A DNA stretch of 64,000 nt from Gnetum montanum (lineage: Eukaryota > Streptophyta > Gnetopsida > Gnetales > Gnetaceae), in the NCBI GenBank assembly GCA_015680685.1, contig MNCI01006835.1, positions 80,182-144,181 on the forward strand. The letters are read 5' to 3'. The translations under genes and the position numbers were made by a program. The notes under the pieces were generated by a model, which saw only the letters and a list, made by a program, of their open reading frames with translations, was not told the origin of the DNA and searched no databases. Positions 1-11,095 of the stretch are shown one piece after another. Each line of letters begins with the position of its first letter. Within the stretch, counting starts at the first letter, position 1.

Positions 1-465
1 TGTGATGTATGGAACTATCCTCTTCTCGATCTTTCCACATATGTTTATCTTGGAGATTTCCAAGGAAAGATTGTGGATCCTAAGGCATGTGTCTACTGTG
101 CTTAGCCATGTCCTTCCCATTATAATTGGGAAGTCCCCTTCGTTGTTGTTGACTTCAATCACCAGGAAATCAGCTGGGTAAGATCAACCACACACAGTGG
201 TAATGATGTCCTCCACCAATCCCAAGGGAATGGTGATGGACTGGTCCACCAGGTCTAGTTGAATGTTGCTCTTCTTAAGTTGGGTCAGGTTCCAGGCTTG
301 ACACATTTCTCGTGAAATTAAGTTAACTCTGGAACCTGAGTTAAGAAGAGCCTTATGTGGTTTATTTTCGGTGATTTGTAAATAGATTAAGGCACTCCCA
401 AGGTCAGTTAATTTCCTAGGAAGTTGGTCTACCTTGATCCAGTCAGTTCCGGTATGCGTTAACAT
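1..465 (-). pseudogene. Retropepsin-like aspartic protease of element A (partial)
   Basis: The minus-strand frame shows the usual Athila protease landmarks. First comes a lead-in with LTHTGTDWIKVDQLPRKL, then an active-site segment reading ALLNSGSRVNLIS, where the catalytic Asp of the D-S/T-G triad is Asn. Further on is the flap/ILG-type segment FPIIMGRTWLST. A TGA stop falls inside the CGWSYPADFL stretch (Trp to stop). The right end begins just left of the N gap. The gene continues beyond base 1. It would cut the Gag-Pol polyprotein inside the virus-like particle, but the Asp-to-Asn change and the stop make this copy inactive. Confidence 0.82.
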
Positions 466-509
466 AACCGTATGCGTTAAGCTCTGTTGGACTGAAGGGT
501 GCTCTGAAG

Positions 510-510
510 N
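510..510. other. Single-N assembly join inside gag of A
   Basis: The zinc-knuckle frame stops at CEIC plus a few residues at the N, and protease leader sequence begins directly on the other side. In copy B the same two points lie about 600 bp apart. The N therefore stands for a gap of unknown length, not one unknown base. Confidence 0.75.
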
Positions 511-2260
511 ATAGGATGGTCATATTAGCAGATCTCACATCGACCATCATCATCTGTGTTAGAGTCCACAACCCCATTGGAGTTAGTGATTTTCCCCTTA
601 CCCTTGTTATGTGCAGGGCCTAAATCTCTCCACTTTGTCTTACCTTTGTCACTATTTTGTTCTATCTTAGACTCTTCTACAATTTTTAAGACAGTTTCAA
701 TTTTAGTGTCTAAGGAACTCCATATGTCATCTACCTTAGCTGCTATTTCTGTTGTGAGCTTTTGAAGTGGCAAGGTCTTTCTATTCACCAACTCTTCGAT
801 TGGTGACTCATCCTCTTCATCGCAAAATTTTACTCCCTTCTTTCGAAGAGAGGGATCATGGTTGTATTCTTTTGTACATTCCCTTTTTCGTAGCTCACCT
901 TCTTCTTTTGCTACTTACTCCAACAAGCGATGTACTTCATGGGCTCTAAGTTGTGAGAGTCTCCCTTGGGCATAAGTTCCAAGGGTTCTTCTAGTTTCAT
1001 GCCTTAGCCCATCCACGATGTGGTGAAGTTGATCCCTCTGAGCATACCCATGGCCTGGGTAATGATGTAACAATGTGTAGTAGCAGGCCATGGCAGCATC
1101 CAAGGGTTCATAAGTACCTTGCTTCTAGCCTTGGATCTTCTTACACAAATTGGACACTCTGGAATACATCTGATACTTATCGTTGAACAGTTCTAACATC
1201 GTACTCCACCTCCTGATGGTTTCTGGTTCTAAGGACCAGTACCAACTCTCTGCTTCCTTGATGAGTATCCTTGGGAACAACTTAAGTTTTTTCCACTCAT
1301 TTTCTATATTTTGCAAGGCATAGGCATCGTGGAATGCTTGTAAATGATTTTGCGGATCAGCATTGTATCCCCCTTCAAATCATGGGATATTGTTCATGTC
1401 TAAATGTTTGACTCGACTATCTTTTAAATGCCTTGTGGGAATCCTAACTTCCTCTATTATGTTAAGCATGCTTCAAGTTGCGAGTAGGGGCTCATCATGA
1501 TCATCTCTTTCATGATGCCTGTGATGTCTACGTTGTTCCCTACTCTTCCTACGTCCTTGCCCTTGTCCTCTCTCTCGACCTTCCCGTCGAGGCCTCTCAT
1601 TTTATCTACCTTTATCCTCTCCATTGTGTTCATGATGGCTGTACCCAGATGTGGAAGGAGAGGGTGAGTGATGTGAAGAAGGAAAAGAAGAAGGGGAACC
1701 ATCACCATGAAGATGTTTCCTATCTTTTCTTCTACTTCTTCGGCCCCGATTGTGATGACGATCTAAGTGTTCGTCCTTAGCATGAGTGGTTGTTTCTTCT
1801 ATGAACAGTTGGTGTTCACGGGCATCAGAACCATGGTTATGTATCATTGATTGTAGGTTCTGATACCCTACCTCCTCACCATCGTTAGGAGGGGGAACAT
1901 CATTTGCTAAAGAACCTGTTATAAGGGGTTCCTCATCTCCTATTTCGCTAAGGACTTGTAGACCTTTGCCCTTCAAGAGTGTATGTTGACTCTCCTGCCT
2001 TGAGTCCCTCATACGTTGTGCTTCTGTGGGATGATAATCCCTCATATCAAAGTCATCTGTAATGTATTCAGCAAATAATTCCATCATGCTAATCTGTGCC
2101 AAATCACAGAAGAGCATGTTAGGGACTGATCGATCTGGGGGTAACATGATGCTACCTTGCAAATCTCTCCATCGCAACTGTTCATCTTGATGGAGGATAA
2201 AGGTAAAGTTTGGAATATACTCATCGAGATGAGTATAAACTATCTTGTATTGTTTAGGAC
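511..2260 (-). pseudogene. Gag polyprotein of element A
   Basis: The N-terminal part is seen from about 2260 downward (LDEYIPNFTFILHQDEQLRWRD), then an Arg/His/Ser-rich basic stretch (about 1600-1800). The core follows near 1316-1125 with LKLFPRILIKEAESWYWSLEP and WSTMLELFNDKYQMYSR, typical of the plant retrotransposon gag domain. A segment with VDGLRHETRRTLG lies near 1000 and a C-terminal zinc knuckle beginning CEIC at about 530. The frame is broken by stops between these blocks. Gag forms the particle and binds the RNA. No confident start codon can be chosen, because similarity continues upstream of the first ATG near 2177. Confidence 0.8.
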
Positions 2261-2470
2261 TTGGCTAATTTTGGCTATGAGTTTTATGTTACCGACTGTC
2301 TCGTGTATGGTCCTTAGGTGCTGAGTTGCTCTTATGAGAAGAAGAGATTGTTATCGGTGTGCTAATTTTACCGTTATAAAATTTTTATCTTGATTAACCC
2401 AAAGGTTCGTTTAGGCTCCCAATGATGTGAGTGACATCCTTTATGTTCTATTCGGTGCACAAACACTTAC

Positions 2471-2488
2471 TCCCCAGCAACGATGCCA
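2471..2488 (-). promoter_or_regulatory. Primer-binding site, tRNA-Asp type (element A)
   Basis: Read on the minus strand, TGGCATCGTTGCTGGGGA follows the LTR after one base. It matches the complement of the plant tRNA-Asp 3' end (TGGCGCCGTTGCCGGGGA) at 15 of 18 positions, and the three differences are transitions. tRNA-Asp priming is typical of Athila elements. Confidence 0.85.
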
Positions 2489-2489
2489 A

Positions 2490-3513
2490 TGATGAGTGGC
2501 GAGGTACCCCTACACTCAACCATACGAAATGAGCGTAGCACGCACGATTTGGTTGAACTCTGCAAACTAAGTGCCTACACGCCCCATGAAACACTTGGGG
2601 TTAATCATTCGTTGTCTTCCCAGACTTACTTGTGGTTGTCACAGTGTATGGTTAAGTAAGTCTGAGGTATATGATTTTTATGGTCTTTTATGTTTTTCTC
2701 CTATGCTATTGAGTTGAGGGTTGAGAAACTAACTAACTCTAACTAATGACTAAGTCTAAATTACCTAGTGTCAACATTTGTTCTTACTTACCGTATACAC
2801 CCTAAACCGATGCAACCACGGCTACCAAACACTAATTGTTGCTAGGATCACCGCGCATAACGCACGTGCTCGAAGTGGTCGTACTGAGGCATTTAACTAG
2901 GAGGAAAGGATTGAGAGAATTTATCTAGCCTAAGTGCGATGAGCAGCCGATTCCTTGACTAAACGTACACATCTGGGACTACCACTAGGATTACCAAGCG
3001 TAGATCTTGGATACGCCACTGGGTTACCAAGTAGTCACACTAGATGCTCGTAATCAAGTCGTACTCATATCACATGCGATGAGCAGCTGATTCCTTGACT
3101 ATCTGTACACATTCTTAGATGCTTGTAATCAAGTCGTACTCATTCTGCATTCTAGAAGTTTAAGGGTAAGAGAGAAAACAATAAATAAAATCCTATTCCA
3201 TACACTGCAAGGTTTATCCAAGAAGCTCGTCTTTATTGTTGTACACAACTTGTGTTCAGGTACAATGTTGCTCGAATAAAGATCCGTTCACTTTAGGACT
3301 CCTACTGCGGGCACATGGAAAATATTCTATCTCTGGAGTGATCAAACTACCAGAGTTTCTATACTTCTAACTCAGGATGGGAAATAAGGGAAGTGCCACC
3401 TCTTATTTATAGATATGATGGCGGACTGTGATATCATGTACGCGACATCGCAGGGGATGATGCAATATTGTAGGGGATGCAATATCGCGGCTCATGCGAA
3501 TCGTGTCTCATCA
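2490..3513 (-). repeat. LTR of element A (5' LTR, 1,024 bp)
   Basis: The plus-strand ends are TGATGAGTGG and GTCTCATCA, so on the minus strand the LTR starts TGATGAGACACG. The PBS abuts its left end. A TATTTATA at 3404-3411 (minus TATAAATA) is the likely TATA box. Between the LTR start and the TATA box lies a short array of GATGCAATAT/ATCGC motifs (3422-3500). The first bases after the PBS end align with the LTRs of B and C. Confidence 0.85.
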
Positions 3514-4200
3514 ACATGGAACAGTAAGAAGTCCATGAAAACACACATGCACATAGGCAAATAGAAAAGCACAAAGAATACTAAATCCCCTTGAAGTCAC
3601 ACCCTATTTAAACCTTTGAATCCTTCCCAAGTTCGGAGACTACCAAAGTCACAAATTTATTAAAGTTTTATTAATGAAAAGAGACTACACATTTCCAAAA
3701 CAAGGAAAACCATAGAGTGTGTGGATGGATGGATGTTGTGGACTCACTTCATGTTGCATGAAAAAGAAACCATGTCCTAATTATCCATAACAATATTCAA
3801 AGTGAGAAACCAGACACCAATAATCAAATAACAAAAATAGTACATACCACCATTAAGTAACACATTACCATTGTACCTACCACTTATTAACAAAAAGTTA
3901 GAAAATCACACCAAAATAAAGTAAAAGAAAATATAAAAGAAGGTGTAAAATATTCAAGAAATAGCAAATGTACTAACAATGGTGTAAAAAAAAAGAAATG
4001 ATTAATAACATAAAAATAAAAAGATGTAAAATAAAGAATGTGTAAAACAAAAAGTTGTAAAACAAAAAATGTGTCAAACGAACAAAAAATTTTGAAAAAT
4101 TGAGGAGTCTCATGTATGGTTAACGTGGTTGGCCATCTCCCCCATGACTAAGTTGGAAGGAGGAGATCCAAAATATGGAGTGTGGTTGTCTGTTTGATGA
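3514..4200 (-). other. 3' non-coding region of element C
   Basis: No ORF. From about 3580 the sequence (CCCCTTGAAGTCACACCC and onward) matches 12690-13140 of B, so it is the shared post-integrase region. The part 3900-4100 is A-rich. A purine tract on the minus strand (CAGTCATGGGGGAGA-like, 4136-4150) matches those in B. Confidence 0.65.
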
Positions 4201-5390
4201 GGTTGTTACGTTAGTTGGCATATGCTCATGGAAAGGTTTAATTTGTTGGATGTTGACCAGCTATTTCTTGTTTTGGCTCTTAGGTTTATAGATCAGCATG
4301 GCCCCATAAGGAAAAGTCTCATAAATAATGTAAGGTCCTTTTCACAATGTTTGGAACTTAGTTCGTTCAAGTACATGTGTGGGGTTCCAATAAAGAACCT
4401 TATCTCCCAGTTGAAATTTGACTTTTCTAATTTTTAGGTCATGATGCTTTTTATTATAGGCCTTTTGTAACTCATTAGATGATAGGGCTACTAATCGATT
4501 TTCCTCTAGTAGGTTGAGATTATTAGTCTTTCTTTTTGGACTAGACTCAAGTCAAGGTCAAGGTGACAAGCCATTGAAAGTGTTTGGAGTTCAGATTGAA
4601 TAGGAAGTGTTGGTAGTTTACTGTACACAAGCTCATAGGGAGAGTAGCCTATAGAAGGTTTCCAAGTTGAGTAGTAGGCCCAAAAGGCATCATTCAGTTT
4701 TGTGCTCCAATCCTTCCTATACATGCTAACAGTTCTTGTTAGTATACTTGTGATTTCCTTATTGGTAACCTTAGCTTGACCATTAGCTTGGGGATGGTAA
4801 GGTGTTGTGAGTTTATGTTCAACCCCCAAGTGTTGCATGAGCTTTTGAAAAGTAGTACCTATAAAATGAGTTCCATTATTAGAAATTAATGAATATGGCA
4901 CACCAAACCTATTTACAATTTTTTTTTTGTACAAATCAAGTAGCAATAGAGGATGTACAGTCAATGATGGCTGCTGCTTCTACCCATTTCATATAATAGT
5001 CAACAACGACTATGATGTACACCTTTTCATTTGACATGGGCATGATGGAACCCATGAAGTCAATACCCCAAATGTTAAACAGTTCTAGTGGTTGAATCCA
5101 TTGTTGTGGTGCCTCCATTTGAGTAGTCATTCCACTTTCTCATTGGTATCATTCACAAGAGCAGACATAATTATGGGTATTCTTGAAGAGTGTTGGCCAA
5201 TAGTACCCTACCATCAGGATTTTATTGGTTGTGCATCTCCTAGCATAGTGTCCTCCATAAGGACCTTCATGAGCATCTTGGAGAACACACAATTGATCAG
5301 CATCAAGGACATGCCAACAAACCAACCCATCGACGCACACCTTGTAGAGGTATCCGTTAATCTTCATGAAGTGCTTTACTTGGTGAAGAA
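4200..5390 (-). pseudogene. Integrase of element C
   Basis: The zinc-binding domain is at 5367-5149, with HEGPYGGHYARRCTTNK then a C-x-C segment. The core starts at 5130 (FNIWGIDFMGS, first catalytic Asp kept). A frame change occurs at the long T run near 4916-4928, after which the frame continues to 4506. There the second catalytic Asp reads ISNNGTHF (Asp to Asn), and the third position reads HPQANGQAKVTN (Glu to Lys). The C-terminal tail, with NPTHVLERTKFQTL and GPYIIYETFPYGA-like text, runs to about 4220. Integrase joins element cDNA to the genome. Two of three catalytic acids are lost and there is a frameshift, so this copy is dead. Confidence 0.88.
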
Positions 5391-7210
5391 ATTACTATTT
5401 CTTATGGTGGTCCAACCCTTGTGGCATCTCCTAAGTGAGAAGATAGGTGAGAATGTTATCATACCATTTTGGCTCATTGGGCATCTATTTAGTTATAGCC
5501 CCAGCAAAGAGGAGTTCATCAGGAAATGTATCAGATAATGGGCTTTCTTCCTCTTTGTTGTCCCATCACAACTAAGACAAGTGATCAGTGACCACATTCT
5601 CAGTGCCCCTTCAATCTATCATTATAAGATCAAATTCCTACAATATCACTAGTCATCATATGACATGGGGGCTCACTGCTGGCTTATTCATTAAGAAGTG
5701 GATTGCACTGTGTTCTATGTGCACAAACACCTTGTATCCAAGCACATAGTGCCTTAACTTCTCTAGAGAAAACACCACTATCATCAATTCTTTCTTTATG
5801 ATGGTGTAGTTCAGTTGTGCATCCACAATGCTTCAGCTAGCGTAGTGGATGTAGTATGGTCGTTTCTTCTCATTTAGCTATGTTAGCACTACTTCCAAGC
5901 CACAATTTGATGCATCCATCATAATATAAAATGGTATGGACTAGTTAGATGCTTGTAGGATTGGAGTTTCTACAAGATTCTCTTTCAGTTGCTAAAATGC
6001 TTTTTCACATTCTATGGTCCAGATGAAGGGAGCTTCTTTCTTTTTTAGTTTGACCAATGATTTTATGATCTTAGAAAAATTCTCTATGAATCATCGGTAG
6101 TAGCCAGTATGTTGAAGGAATGACTAAACATCTTTAACTACTTATGGCTAGTAGGTTATTCCTTGGATGATCCTTATTTTCTTAGGATCTACCTCAATTC
6201 TTGTTTACAAGATTCTGTGCCCTAGTACAATGCCCTCCTAGACCATGAGGTGACTCTTCTACCAATTGAACCACAAGTTAGTTTTAACACATTATTTCAA
6301 CACTTGTTCAAAGTGGTTAAGGGCTTGCTCAAATGTAGCTCCATAGGTGGAGAATTCATCCATGAAGACTTCTACACCACTACCAATCTATTGTTGAAAA
6401 ATGCTCAAGACCAAGTATTGGAATGCAGCAAGAGCATTGCATAGACTAAATGACATCTTATGATATGAAAAAGTCCCCCAAGGACTCGTGAATGTTGTTT
6501 TTGTTTGGTTCTCTGGTGTAATTTGGATTTGTTTATAGCCACTATAACCATCTAGAAGACTATAGTAGCAATGTCCAAATATTGTGTCAAGTAGCTAGTT
6601 AACAAATGGCAACAGAAAATGACCCTTGAATGTTGCCATATTCAGCAGCCAAAAGCTGATGTAGACCCACTACTTGCCACTTTTCTTTGGCACAATCATG
6701 AGTGGACTAACCCACTCACTATTCACAATGGAATAAATGAACCTCACCTTGAGGAGTTGCTCAATTTCTTCCTTGATGATTTGCTTCAATTTGAGGTTCA
6801 ATCACCTCTATGGTTGTCATTTTGGCTTTCTGGTCAGGTTAGTGTACATGCTTTGCTGGCATATCCTAGGATCAATCCCTGTGAGTTCACGATATGACCA
6901 AGCAAAAGCTGTTGACTGTCTTTCAACTACTTTCAAAAGCATCATTTTCTATTCTGGAGCAAGTTTTACATTGATTATAACCAACTTTCCATTTTTCAAA
7001 AATACATATTTCATTCCAGTTGATAATGTTTTTAGCTCAAGGGGCTCTTATTTGAATTTGTCAAGAATTTCCAACTCTCTCTAGTGAGTATCATTATTTG
7101 TGTCATTAGAGAGTTTGTGATGAACTTGCTCTAGTTCATCCATGCTTGTGACATATGCACATGTTAGGCTCTCAGTCGATTCCATGCAAAGTGTGCTACT
7201 TTTTGAAGCA
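5391..7210 (-). pseudogene. Reverse transcriptase and RNase H of element C
   Basis: This stretch is heavily decayed but readable on the minus strand. The RT N-terminal part near 6840-6680 gives LKQIIKEEIEQLLKV and WVSPLMIVPKK. The palm is near 6380-6340 with GVEVFMDEFSTYGA, where the usual FxDD motif reads MDE. The thumb/connection is near 6200-6000. The end of RNase H is near 5720-5560 with HFLMNKPAVSPHVI and VTDHLS. Many stops replace Gln or Trp codons. The segment stops at 7210 because element B inserted there. Protease continues on the other side of B at 20383. Confidence 0.78.
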
Positions 7211-7215
7211 GCCAT
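7211..7215. repeat. Target-site duplication of element B, left copy
   Basis: GCCAT directly left of the LTR start TGATGAGCAG. Its partner is GCGAT at 20378-20382 (one mismatch). Confidence 0.8.
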
Positions 7216-8114
7216 TGATGAGCAGCTAGATACCCCTATGCCCAACCATACGAATCACGGGCATTCACACACAACTCGGTCGAATTCTGTAGACTATAAG
7301 AACTTGACATACACTAGGCCCTAACCAATGAAACCCTTGGGTTAGAATGATTGTTGTCTTCCTAATCACTTGTGATGTTCTAATTATGATGGTTAAGTGA
7401 GATTAAGAGTAATGATTTTTATATCTTTTTGCATATCTTTTGGTGGCTAATTAAGGTATAAAAAGTAAGGAATAAACTATTATCTAATCTCTAATTATCC
7501 TAACTTGTATTCTAACTATTCCTAGCATAAGTATCTGGTCCCATCTTCCGAACATGTTCTGAGCATCTCCTAACACTTCTGGGTGACCAGACGTTAAGCA
7601 TCACTAGGCTTACCAAGTGTTTGATTTACGTTCGAGATGGTTGTGCTTATGGCCTTTACGAACTACGAATAAGCAATAGCGATCAAGATGACAATAATAG
7701 AAACTTAAGTAATTAACAAGTAATTAACAAAGCATAAACATCTTAAACTATTGAATGCATAAAATAGCTAAGTCCAAATGCTGCAAGGAATGCTTGAATA
7801 GTTCATCTTTATTGCTATCATGCTAATGGGCTCAGATACATCAATGCTTGAATAAAGAGTCGATCACTTTTCTTACACCTGCTACGGGTACTTGGAAAAT
7901 ATTCTATCTCTTGCGGGAACAAACTGCAAGAGCTTCGCTACAACTAACTGAAAGATGTCTAAATGAGGTGGAAGGCCCTCTTATTTATAGGCCAAGATAG
8001 GCGGCTGTGTAAACGGGGCCACGTCAATGTAGGGAGGCTATGTCAACGCGGCTGCATATACGCGGCCACGTATACGCGGCCCAATCAATGCATTGACTTA
8101 ATGACACTTCATCA
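7216..8114 (-). repeat. 3' LTR of element B (899 bp)
   Basis: It begins TGATGAGCAGCTAG and ends GACACTTCATCA. It pairs along its length with 19477-20377. TATTTATA at 7982-7989 is the minus-strand TATA box. A GC-rich block of CGCGGC/ATACGCGGCC motifs (7990-8095) lies between the box and the U3 end. Confidence 0.93.
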
Positions 8115-8128
8115 TACCCCCATGATTG
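8115..8128 (-). promoter_or_regulatory. Polypurine tract of element B
   Basis: On the minus strand CAATCATGGGGGTA abuts the LTR start TGATGAAG. It is the expected primer for plus-strand cDNA synthesis. Similar tracts recur inside the element (see 11369, 13181, 13264). Confidence 0.75.
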
Positions 8129-8289
8129 AGCAAAAACTCATCCTCGAGTTACTTTAGAATTTGGAAGGTATGGATTCTTATTTACAACACACATAACTTA
8201 AACACATACATGACACACACATGACACAACATAAATTTGATCGAGTGCCTAAGTTACAGAGGAGGAAAAACTATGTAGAATGATGCACA

Positions 8290-11095
8290 AAATTACTGGA
8301 GAAGATCACACCATCCCTGGGGGCGGTGGTTCTGACAGACCTTCTCCAACCTCTAGCCTAGGCATTGGTGGCGGTGCAAATGATGGTTGCCCTACGGTAG
8401 CTGCAACTTCTGGAGGCAGCCAGAAAGCCTCCAAGAGAGCCCTCATCTTTTCTTCTTTGCTTCTGGGATCATTCACAGTCCAGGCAACTTCTCCAATGTG
8501 TGTTGGAGCTAGAACTTCCCAAGGACATGACAGCGCTGGAAAGAGTTCTTTCAAGTTGACAAACCAGGCTACGAACTACTTGCGTTCGATGTTGAATGCT
8601 CGGATTGATGCCTGCAGCTATTGGTAGTCATTCATTCTTTGGCCTAGGTCCTCTGCGATGGTACGTTGGCTTTCAAAGCTTGTGCAGAGAACCTCAAGTT
8701 CCACATTTACTGTTTGCAGCTTCTACTTTGTTGCTTTGTGCACCTGGAACTCTCCCTCATATAGGGAATACGAGGCGGCCACTTGTTTTTCCAATTCTGA
8801 CCACGGTCTTCCAACTGTGAGCATAGCTAGGTTTGCATATCGGAGGTTGGCCAACTCCATGTACTTTGTCATTTCCTTAATTTGTAGCTTCTTTAGACAG
8901 ATTTCTGCTTTATTATAGGCATTTAACCCATCAAAGATAGAATTCCATACATCGCCTCCCTCTCGGAGCTACTGGAGTGCTTGGTTCATCTTGGCTTTAG
9001 CAACTTGAATGTGTTTCTCATTTACCTCCTTCTGCAATCCCACTTGGTCCTTGTAATGATTTTTGACTTTTTCAAATTTCAGGGCCTCGTTTTTCCAAGT
9101 GGTAATTTCAATTGTAGACTTCTGTCACAATGCCCAAACCTCCTCCATTGACAGATTTCGATTTTTAGTAGCCAACCTTCTTATGTTAGCATTCACCCTA
9201 GCTAGCTCATCCTGCTGTTTGTGGATGAAAGTTTTCATGTGTTCATTTTCTGCACCAACATTGTGTAGGAGATGAACCTCTACGGTCAAATATACGTTCT
9301 GTTGCCAAACCTCTGCCAAGTCCTTTTCTAAGTGATACGCTCAGGCATCTACCATAGACTTGTCAAGGATTGTTGTCTCCCGCACATCCTCAACAACCTG
9401 AAGTTTAAGCTGAAGCTATTGAAAAGCTTCATCTCTGGTGATTTCGTGGTTGAGGATGGCTGGATCGACAAGTTGGGCTCTTAATTAGGCTACCTCAGTT
9501 TCCAAGCATTGACAAGCGACTTGAGCAACTTCAAGTTGCCGTTCCAAAACAAGGCTCTTATCCCTTGCCAAGAGTAGCTCCGACTCGGTTGTGGTAATGT
9601 TGTCTGAAAGGTCGAAGACATCTGGAAGAGGTTGCTCAGTTCCCACCAGTCATTCCAATAGCTCTTCATGTTGGGCTACGTCAATCTGGCTATGCAAAGT
9701 TCCAGTAGACACCTATACATCTTGCAGTCCATGAATGTTTGGTATAGGTGCTGTTGGTGCATTAAGAGCTGAGGCAATTGTGTCAGCAACCACTTCGGCT
9801 GCAACTTCCTGTTCGTGGTGCTACATCACTAGGATTTTCACCTCTTCACCATCTTCCAAGCGTACCGAGAAGGTAGCAGCATTCCCTGAGATTTCAAGAA
9901 ATAACTGTTGGGTTAATGTTGATACATCTTGGATGCTTGGATCTGTTCTGGTTGGAACTTGTACTTGGGCGGTGGAGAATATCGACCCTACCCTTTCATG
10001 CAAGCTAACTGATTGAGACACTTACTCCAGGTGGCTCATGGTAGGATGATAGACCAAAAGATTTTCTCCTCCACCAGTCCTGTCAGATTGCTCTTGCTGG
10101 CTCAGGAGCGTTTCCTGGATCTCGCGGATGTATTCTACTGTGTTTTGCGAGCCTGAATGTGTTGTTTGTGTAGGTGGTGGAGGTGGTTGCTGCTCCTCCT
10201 CTATCTATGTGGCAGCAGGAGTTTTTTCTTTCATCATCTCTTACCATGTGGCAATTGGGGCATGCCAGATTACATCGTTGGAATATTGTGTTATCCCTGC
10301 CCGTTTGCACAACTTTCGGATTAGGCAGGGAAAGGGGAGAGCTCGTCTTCCACGTTCTTTCTCAATGAACCTCTTTTGAATTTCCAAAAATAGCAGTTGT
10401 GGAAGACTCATGGAAAATTTTCCACTCAAGGCGGCACATGCACAAGTGGAGAAGGCTGTGATTTTACTGGGTCTTACCATTGGGTTCAGGTGGTAAGACG
10501 TGATCTTTGAGTACACTCTCTCCACTGTGGTTAAGGAGCTGAATTCCTTGTGCTCTACCCCGTAGCACTGTTTGATCCATTGCACCTTTAGCTCTGGATC
10601 AGCTTGCTTTGGAATTTCAACCACATCTGCCCCAATTTCAGGCAACCCTAGAGCCTATGTTATTGCCTCCAAAGGGTAAGAGACATAAATGTATTTGATT
10701 CTTACTCTAGACCCTGGTTTCTGATTCGTACAGAAGAGATAAGTTTCTCCTATGTAAGATTCACCACTGGTTGTGATGATTGGCCACATTGGAGAGTTCT
10801 GCAGTTGGAGCCTCACATCTTCTAGCACGTTCTCAAGGAATGGTCCAAAATTTAGCTCTTGAAGGACCATTCGCTGCATCTCACGCAGCGTGATAGCATC
10901 AAGGAAGGCTTGGGTCAAGGTGACCTCAAGCCATGGTGCTACCTAGGGAGTCTCATCCCCAAGCGATTGCTTGCCAGGAATCTCTTCTTCGAGAATCTGA
11001 TGAACATATTCCACGTCAGGTCTTTCGCAGAAGGGCCCAGTTGCATGAGAGCCCTCCGCATGCTCTAGCGGTTGCACACCTCGTCCCCTTCCCAT
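8290..11095 (-). pseudogene. Post-pol ORF of element B (env-position, plant-transposon domain plus coiled coil)
   Basis: A single minus-strand frame runs from ATG at 11095 (MGRGRGVQPLEHAEG) to about 8306, roughly 930 codons, with point stops but no frameshift. The N-terminal third has MWPIITTSGESYIGETY, IGADVVEIPKQAD, then RRALPFPCLIRKLCKRAG near residues 150-280. This resembles the putative plant transposon-protein domain of Athila ORFs. A Pro/Gln-rich linker follows (EEEQQPPPPPTQTTHSG, near 10180), then several hundred residues of heptad-rich coiled coil (for example HKQQDELARVNANIRRLA). The C-terminal region has YANLAML, LSCPWEVLAPTHIG and VNDPRSKEEKMRALLEAF, and is homologous to the ORF in H. 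The end is Pro-rich. No clear signal peptide or membrane segment was found, so an envelope role is not supported. Nearly all stops are TAG/TAA where Gln would fit. Confidence 0.8.

Larger units (their letters stand above)
1..3513 (-). mobile_element. Element A: Athila-like Ty3/gypsy retrotransposon, 5' part
   Basis: Reading on the minus strand, the order is LTR (3513-2490), primer-binding site, gag, and the start of protease, which runs off the left edge. The primer site and gag order fix the orientation. No coding frame is intact. A single N at 510 hides missing gag sequence. The LTR is related to, but clearly different from, those of B and C, so A is a separate subfamily. The bases right of the LTR are C sequence and carry no polypurine tract, so A most likely inserted into the 3' region of C. 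Whether A is complete cannot be seen from this window. Confidence 0.85.

Noticed and set aside
3000-3130. Short direct repeats (GATGAGCAGCTGATTCCTTGACTA, TCAAGTCGTACTCAT) as a possible CRISPR-like array
   Set aside because: Only two copies, irregular spacing, inside an LTR of a plant element; simple local duplication.
10083-10379. Overlapping open frames on both strands near 10.1-10.4 kb
   Set aside because: They are shadows of the Pro/Gln linker and plant-transposon domain of the post-pol ORF.
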